Assembly (NCBI GenBank): GCA_913062625.1
Contig: CAJXWP010000001.1
Span: forward strand, 62,001-126,000
DNA from: an uncultured Haliea sp.
GTDB taxonomy: Bacteria; Pseudomonadota; Gammaproteobacteria; Pseudomonadales; Halieaceae
DNA: 64,000 bases
Reading direction: 5' to 3'
Below, one piece after another: positions 59,689 through 64,000 of this stretch; the first letter of the stretch is position 1, and each line of letters starts with the position of its first letter. The notes beneath the pieces were generated by a model. The model was given only the letters and a program-made list of their open reading frames with translations. It was not told the DNA's origin and did not search any database. A program made the position numbers and the translations under genes.

Positions 59689-60108
59689 GTTGAATAGACG
59701 CAAGTTGTGTTATCGAATACCCCGATAGCAAGTATGCAGTTACCTCCGACGTCACCGCCAACTTAAGTCACCGCCATAGGCAGAACCGATCGATGAGCAC
59801 TTATAAACACAATACCTGATATTATTTTTATAACTCGAGCTGCAAGAAAATGAACGGTATCGGGATCTTAGGGTAAGTGCGTTTGGTGAATAGGCGGAGG
59901 CAGTCACGTCAGACCCGGGCTTGATTCGGCTGATCTCAAAAGTTAACCCGTCGATACCATTGAGTGTGTTTATGACGTATAGCCAAAACCGTTGAAAGCG
60001 ACTGCGTTCATCAATCAAAACTCGCAATCCGCTGCGATGCCAATGAACCTGCCAGATTCGACGTTTAGAGCAAAAAAAGGTGTCGTTAGGAAATTCCTCT
60101 CCTGTCAA
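59689..60108. other. Gene-poor region
   Basis: A 420-base gap between the convergent MFS gene and the secreted-protein gene. A minus-strand open frame (59752-60108) begins at TTG directly after the stop of the secreted-protein gene and codes a Ser/Arg-rich sequence without recognisable pattern; it is judged spurious. No terminator of standard form was found. Confidence 0.45.
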
Positions 60109-61353
60109 TTACTCGCTCACATCGTCTCGATCAGGGCAGTTGCAAGACTCTGGTACCGTCACATCCATCACCTCTACGTGCTTTTGCGGTCGTCCATAAT
60201 CGAAGCCTGCAATCAAGTTGAACGTGCCCGACGCCTCGCCGTTATCAGTGCCATCGTCGTCTACAAATGTGAGGTATGACCAACCCCATTCACCATCTGT
60301 GCGTCCATTGGTATAAGTATTGAAGCGCCATTTAGCTCCATCGCAAGAATCATAAAATACCAATCGGCTAGGCCTGGCCACGGTGCTTCCAATTTTTAGC
60401 GTGTATGCCGACAGGAAGTAACGGCCCGTCTCTTTATGTTTGACGGCATCGCTGTGAACAATAACCTGCCCCTTGGCGATTTTAGGGTCGATGGCTTGCA
60501 GCGCAGGTTCTACCGGCAAGATGGAGGAAGAGTTGCCTGTAAGCGCATCCTCCCAAACACCATTATTATACTTTTCCCAGCGAGTGGTAGAGCCTGCCTT
60601 CGCCATGTTTAGCACCTCGCTAAGCGGTGATCGTGCCCGGGTAATTTGGCCCCAGCCCGGCGCCACGTTTACATCGTGGTAGACGATGTTGAGGTACTGC
60701 ACTCCCTCCTCAGTATTGATAAACCACGGCACACCGTGGACGTTAAAATGTAGGCGGTCTGCGTTGAACCCAGCAATGTGCCCCAAATACGTAAAATATG
60801 GTTGCTTGCTCGTCGCCGTGCTCGCGGCCATCCAAGCCAAACCGACTTTGGAATTGCCAGGCGCGCAAAATTTTCTGTCTTTTGTCCACGGGTCACAAGC
60901 CATATGCCAGTGGTCATCCTCGGCCGTATACTCAGCGTGAACGAAGCCCAATACGCCCGCAGGCGTCTGATACGTGTTGGTAATCCATTTGTAGCCCCGG
61001 GTACCTGATGTGGCCTGGTCAGAGATGTGCATAAACTCTGGTTGAAAAAATTCTCCAACATCAATTTCCCGAGGATTTTTGACATCCCCCATAGTGAGAC
61101 GATGGCTAATATCGAGGCGTTTAACAGATGCCTTGTTGTACTGCCTAGCGGTGGGTAGCACCCATATATTTTTTTCGCCCGATCGGAAGGTGCTAATGGG
61201 TGCATCAATAATATTGCCGTCAGTGAGCTCTTCAATGTCGGCTTTTGAAAACATGACAGTCTCGCTGTGGCTAGACACTTCAAGTTTACAGTCCTGCGCA
61301 TTTGCTGCGGCAGCGATAGAAAAAATTGCTATGAACCAGAATACTGAGGGCAT
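60109..61353 (-). CDS. Secreted protein of unknown function
   Basis: A 414-residue product with a clear signal peptide (MPSVFWFIAIFSIAAAANAQ, cleavage after Ala). The mature protein is rich in Trp, Tyr and His, with repeated short strands ending in motifs such as GFVHAEYTAEDDHWHMACDPW, FTYLGHIAG, YLNIVYHDVNVAPGW and VFYDSCDGAKWRF; this spacing suggests a beta-propeller like glycoside hydrolase families 32/43/62, but no catalytic triad was identified. Paired Cys residues suggest disulfides. It ends in SCNCPDRDDVSE. No family recognised. It is isolated, with gaps either side, and the start ATG lies after an A-rich leader with a weak ribosome-binding site. Confidence 0.7.
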   Translation of the reverse strand: MPSVFWFIAIFSIAAAANAQDCKLEVSSHSETVMFSKADIEELTDGNIIDAPISTFRSGEKNIWVLPTARQYNKASVKRLDISHRLTMGDVKNPREIDVGEFFQPEFMHISDQATSGTRGYKWITNTYQTPAGVLGFVHAEYTAEDDHWHMACDPWTKDRKFCAPGNSKVGLAWMAASTATSKQPYFTYLGHIAGFNADRLHFNVHGVPWFINTEEGVQYLNIVYHDVNVAPGWGQITRARSPLSEVLNMAKAGSTTRWEKYNNGVWEDALTGNSSSILPVEPALQAIDPKIAKGQVIVHSDAVKHKETGRYFLSAYTLKIGSTVARPSRLVFYDSCDGAKWRFNTYTNGRTDGEWGWSYLTFVDDDGTDNGEASGTFNLIAGFDYGRPQKHVEVMDVTVPESCNCPDRDDVSE

Positions 61354-61478
61354 ATTTTTTTACCGAAAAATACCGAGGATGCAGTATCACTCAATCGAAA
61401 AATTGTTGCAAGGCGAGCTAAACCAATGCGCCGTAGCGCATTGTGCTTGGTAGATCTTCTCGTGTGTATAAGACCAGT

Positions 61479-61511
61479 AAAAGGGCACTGACAAACAAAC
61501 CCGTCAGTGCC
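61479..61511 (-). terminator. Intrinsic terminator after the small secreted-protein gene
   Basis: A perfect 9-bp stem, GGCACTGAC (61484-61492) with GTCAGTGCC (61503-61511), loop of ten, followed on the minus strand by CTTTTACTGG. It is 50 bases after the stop of the gene at 61561. Confidence 0.75.
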
Positions 61512-61560
61512 AGAACATGGTTAACTCGTCATTGCCCGTCGATTTTAACGTGAACCGCTA

Positions 61561-61929
61561 TCAATACAGATCATACCCTCGCCTTGCAACGTTTAGACTG
61601 CACTGATCAAGGCGTGCCTGCAGTTTGGCGGCTACGGAATTAGAATCAGACATAGCGTCACGCCATTCGTCCCATGCCTTGCCAAAACTGGCGGCGTCCT
61701 TGGTTGTTCCCAGCCAGAAAAATGACTCAAGATCGCCGCTTTGCAACGGCATGGCAATCTTTGCTGAATAGCCGTTTTTCATACCCCATTCTTTGTTGAA
61801 GTCCTTCACGATCGTTAGGTATTTATCGGACGAGCAGCCATCGACCATTTTGGATTCAATGACATCCAGATATTCTGCTGAAGCGGTCATCGGAATAAAA
61901 AGTAACAGAGTAAGTGCAAATATTTTCAT
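61561..61929 (-). CDS. Small secreted protein of unknown function
   Basis: A 122-residue product with a signal peptide (MKIFALTLLLFIPMTASA, cleaved before Glu), leaving about 104 residues with two Cys residues (C in DGCSSDKY and DQCSLN) that may form a disulfide. The core reads YLTIVKDFNKEWGMKNGYSAKIAMPLQSGDLESFFWLGTTKDAASFGKAWDEW, reminiscent of dabb/ferredoxin-like fold proteins, but no family was recognised. GAGGAAA seven bases before ATG 61929 supports this start over the in-frame upstream ATG at 61974. Confidence 0.75.
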   Translation of the reverse strand: MKIFALTLLLFIPMTASAEYLDVIESKMVDGCSSDKYLTIVKDFNKEWGMKNGYSAKIAMPLQSGDLESFFWLGTTKDAASFGKAWDEWRDAMSDSNSVAAKLQARLDQCSLNVARRGYDLY

Positions 61930-61958
61930 TATTGTTTCCTCAACAAAATAAATTCCCC

Positions 61959-61974
61959 GTGCCGGCCCCGGCAC
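61959..61974. repeat. Perfect 7-bp inverted repeat in the leader
   Basis: GTGCCGG (61959-61965) and CCGGCAC (61968-61974) flank two bases. It lies 30 bases upstream of the start of the small secreted protein and could form a hairpin in its mRNA or be a dimeric regulator site. Confidence 0.6.
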
Positions 61975-62178
61975 AGGTCAGATTAAGTATACGTGGTAAT
62001 ACGGGGAAGGGAAGACAAGGAACGAATCAAGCGCCAGTCAGCCGGTGTTGCTCTTGCTGGGTTATCGAAAAGGGCATGACAACTAAACTGGTCGAAATTG
62101 CTAGAATCGGTGTATGAATACCTACAAACGGCATCAACACGTTAGCTTTTTGAGATCAGCGAAATCAAGCCCCGAGTC

Positions 62179-62508
62179 TCACGCGACTGCCTCTGCCCAT
62201 TCACCGAACGCACTTACCCTAAGATCCCAATACTGTTTAGCGCTGACCTGATGCCTTCCCAGATCTAACAGATTACTGACCGCAGCATGAGGGCCCGGGA
62301 ATCTCTGAGCCTGCTTGACCGATTTAAACTTACGCATACCCCGATCTCTCACCCTGGTCGCCTTGTGCGATTGCTCAGCCCGGTTGTTGGTATACTGACT
62401 ACTGTCATGAACGGCACTCGGCATTCCATTCCCGATGTGCAACTCCATAGCTTCGCAGTTTTTCCGTAACAACCTTTCGGGGTTCGCCGCCATGGCATTG
62501 CAATAACC
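62179..62508 (-). pseudogene. C-terminal relic of an IS6-type transposase
   Basis: On the minus strand one frame reads PRKVVTEKLRSYGVAHREW (about 62508-62440), then a frameshift leads to SQYTNNRAEQSHKATRVRDRGMRKFKSVKQAQRF, AVSNLLDLGRHQVSAKQYWDLRVSAFGEWAEAVA and the stop at 62179. This is the end of the DDE domain of IS6-family transposases, including the catalytic Glu segment NNRAEQSHKATR. The N-terminal half, with the first two acidic residues, is missing. An inactive remnant. Confidence 0.85.
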
Positions 62509-62526
62509 TTTTGAAAAAATATTTAG

Positions 62527-62736
62527 CTACTGCGCAACCCGTTTAGCCTGGGGATACACGATGGCAATATTAATGGTGTGGTGAATGACTCCGACCTCGA
62601 GAATTGGGCGAGCTATGCTAGCTCCGCAGGTCTTTCGAGTGTCTATGACTTCAATCTGGATGGCCTTACTGACGCGCTGGATGAGTCCATTATTCTTAAG
62701 AATATGGGCTTGGATTGTGGCGGAAGCGGAACCTAG
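62527..62736 (+). pseudogene. Dockerin-like C-terminal fragment of a lost gene
   Basis: The plus strand, from just after an in-frame TAG (62524-62526), reads IHDGNINGVVNDSDLENWASYASSAG, then YDFNLDGLTDALDESIILKNMGLDCGGSGT and stop (62734-62736). The two segments D-G-N-I-N-G-V-V-N-D-S-D and D-F-N-L-D-G-L-T-D-A-L-D are the paired EF-hand-like calcium loops of type I dockerin-like domains, common at the C-terminus of large secreted proteins. The rest of the gene is gone, apparently truncated at the IS6 relic. Confidence 0.7.
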
Positions 62737-62810
62737 GTGAAGGCAGATTTTCGGTCATTGCGGTGGACCGGCAAAGATCATCTTTAGTGTTTTTTAGTAA
62801 TTGAAACCAT

Positions 62811-63593
62811 CTAAGTCGGATCGGAGAATTTCGGCACGCGCTTCTCAAAATTTGCCATCACCGCTTCAATTTGATTCGGTGAATTCATCAGCGCACTTTG
62901 CGCTACAGACTCGGCCATTAATCCGGCGGCGAAATCAGGCTGGCGCTGATTATTGATAAGGCATTTGGCGGCACGGATAGCATCGGGGTTCTTATTGGCG
63001 ATTTGCTCTGCGGTTGCTTGAGCTACGGCGAGTGGCTCATCGCAGACGCGAGTAGCAAAACCGTATTCGCCCGCCTCAACCCCTGTGAATACGCGAGCTG
63101 TATAGGTCAGTTCACGAATAATATCTTCACGGACATAAGTACTCCACAGTTGCGTGCCTGCCATATCCGGTACGATCCCCCACTTCATTTCCATTATGCT
63201 GAGTTTAGTGTCAGGGTGAATATAGCGAATATCTGCACCGGTCATAACCTGCAGGCCAGCACCGAAACAGGTACCGTGAACAGCGGCGATAACAGGTACG
63301 GGGACTTCATGCCAGACCCAAGCGGCCTGTTGAAACATATTGTTTAAGCCGTGTGTGCGTTCATTCAGATTTGTAGTGCCGCCAGCCATTGACACCATAT
63401 CCAATCCTGCAGAGAAGGCGTTACCCGCGCCGTGCAAAATCACCACTTTTACGCTGTTGTCTTCCTTGATGGCTTCACCGGTTGCAATGAGTGCCTCAAA
63501 GAGGTCTAGGTTAAAAGCATTCATTTTATCGGGGCGATTTAATGTAACGGTGGCAATGCCGTTTTCTAGTTGGTAGGAAATCGTGTCACTCAT
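62811..63593 (-). CDS. Enoyl-CoA hydratase/isomerase family protein
   Basis: Crotonase-fold enzyme of acyl-CoA metabolism. The 260-residue product has GNAFSAGLDMVSMAG (first oxyanion segment), VPVIAAVHGTCFGAGLQVMTGADIRY (second) and LSIMEMKWGIVPDMAGTQ; the usual Glu in ..LP.AG is replaced by an MxxT region, so isomerase activity is possible. Start ATG 63593 (MSDTISYQLENG); the upstream in-frame codons are a shorter unlikely leader. It lies downstream of another crotonase gene on the same strand, with about 56 bases between. Confidence 0.9.
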   Translation of the reverse strand: MSDTISYQLENGIATVTLNRPDKMNAFNLDLFEALIATGEAIKEDNSVKVVILHGAGNAFSAGLDMVSMAGGTTNLNERTHGLNNMFQQAAWVWHEVPVPVIAAVHGTCFGAGLQVMTGADIRYIHPDTKLSIMEMKWGIVPDMAGTQLWSTYVREDIIRELTYTARVFTGVEAGEYGFATRVCDEPLAVAQATAEQIANKNPDAIRAAKCLINNQRQPDFAAGLMAESVAQSALMNSPNQIEAVMANFEKRVPKFSDPT

Positions 63594-63649
63594 AGTCCGT
63601 CTCACTGCTAAATGTTAATCGGTGCCTTGTTATTGGTTTATGGTAACTG

Positions 63650-64000
63650 CTATAGCTGTATGGTGCCGGCTTTTAATTTGACTGTACTTTCCGTCGCACC
63701 CAGCGTTGTAGCGTAGCTCGCGTAAAGTGTTGCTTTCAAGACCGCAAAGATCTCCCGCTCTTTGATGGACAGCGCTGTTATTAGCTCTACTGCGGATGGT
63801 ATTAAACTGTCCTCACTACACGCTGCATCAGCGATACGCAGATTCACACACTCTGTGCCGCCGAATCGCTTACCCATTAACACGGCGTCACGCAATACTG
63901 ACGGTGCTAATTTTAACTGCGCTACTGCCAGCACATCTGGGTTAATCGGTACACCTACGTCCACTTCGCTAATGCAAAACCAGCCCCTGTCTTCGCGCAT
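63650..64000 (-). CDS. Enoyl-CoA hydratase/isomerase-like protein, C-terminal part, cut by window edge
   Basis: The visible 116 residues are the second half of a crotonase-fold protein: RGWFCISEVDVGVPINPDVLAVAQLKL, LRDAVLMGKRFGGTECVNLRIADAACSED, then a C-terminal helix. This arrangement matches enoyl-CoA delta-isomerase-like members (FLCLPEVDLGMPFTP..AALLRAKL). The N-terminus lies beyond base 64000, so the Met at the window edge is internal. The last residues KLKAGTIQL precede the TAG at 63650. Confidence 0.75.
   Translation of the reverse strand: MREDRGWFCISEVDVGVPINPDVLAVAQLKLAPSVLRDAVLMGKRFGGTECVNLRIADAACSEDSLIPSAVELITALSIKEREIFAVLKATLYASYATTLGATESTVKLKAGTIQL

Noticed and set aside
59752-60108. 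118-codon minus-strand frame after the secreted-protein gene
   Set aside because: Starts with TTG directly at the previous stop without ribosome-binding site, Ser/Arg-rich and without recognisable pattern.

Overview
The window looks like chromosome of a marine-type gammaproteobacterium. Gammaproteobacterial markers are the divergent gltA / sdhCDAB-sucAB arrangement, the zipA-ligA pair next to smc, a full System I cytochrome c maturation operon (ccmA-I), ttcA, and the tesA / ABC-transporter divergon. The many acyl-CoA dehydrogenases and enoyl-CoA hydratases, a DUF2855 protein, a sulfatase, a haloalkane dehalogenase relic and a DUF3604 relic suggest the OM60/NOR5 (Halieaceae) neighbourhood. That placement is an inference from gene content, not from a tree.

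Layout. 1-8.2 kb: TCA cycle block, with sucB (partial), sucA, sdhB, sdhA, sdhD and sdhC on the minus strand and gltA on the plus strand; good sigma-70-like promoters for both directions are visible between sdhC and gltA. 8.3-12.2 kb: a FabH-like condensing enzyme, hisC, tRNA-Glu and an outer-membrane porin. 12.3-17.1 kb: an LLM-class oxidoreductase, then a plus-strand run of sulfotransferase, short-chain dehydrogenase and a DUF1214-like protein. 17.1-17.35 kb: relic of a PhoB-type response regulator with two in-frame stops and a hexanucleotide microsatellite. 17.5-22.2 kb: three-gene operon for a ferredoxin-type 2-oxoacid oxidoreductase with its own FAD/NAD(P)H and 2x[4Fe-4S] subunit. 22.4-29.4 kb: smc, zipA, ligA and a lytic-transglycosylase-like lipoprotein. 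29.6-36.5 kb: ccmABCDEFGHI, almost every junction overlapping. 36.5-44.5 kb: ttcA, mdh, a TetR regulator, an ABC lipoprotein/export-type transporter, tesA and bioA. 44.5-52.1 kb: DUF2855 protein, acyl-CoA dehydrogenase, GST-like protein, small membrane protein, metallo-beta-lactamase-fold hydrolase and sulfatase.

52.1-64 kb is looser and looks accessory: long gene-poor gaps, a three-repeat zinc-finger (treble-clef-like) protein, a YqjD/YqjE-like membrane pair, fatty-acid beta-oxidation genes, an MFS exporter, two secreted proteins of unknown function, and several eroded genes (haloalkane dehalogenase N-terminus, DUF3604 protein, IS6-type transposase, a dockerin-like C-terminus). The window closes inside another enoyl-CoA hydratase-like gene.

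No CRISPR array, prophage, toxin-antitoxin pair or recognisable defence island was seen. The most distinctive items are the NAD(P)H-coupled 2-oxoacid:ferredoxin oxidoreductase operon sitting beside a complete aerobic 2-oxoglutarate dehydrogenase locus, the PhoB-like relic carrying the microsatellite, and the triple zinc-finger repeat protein.
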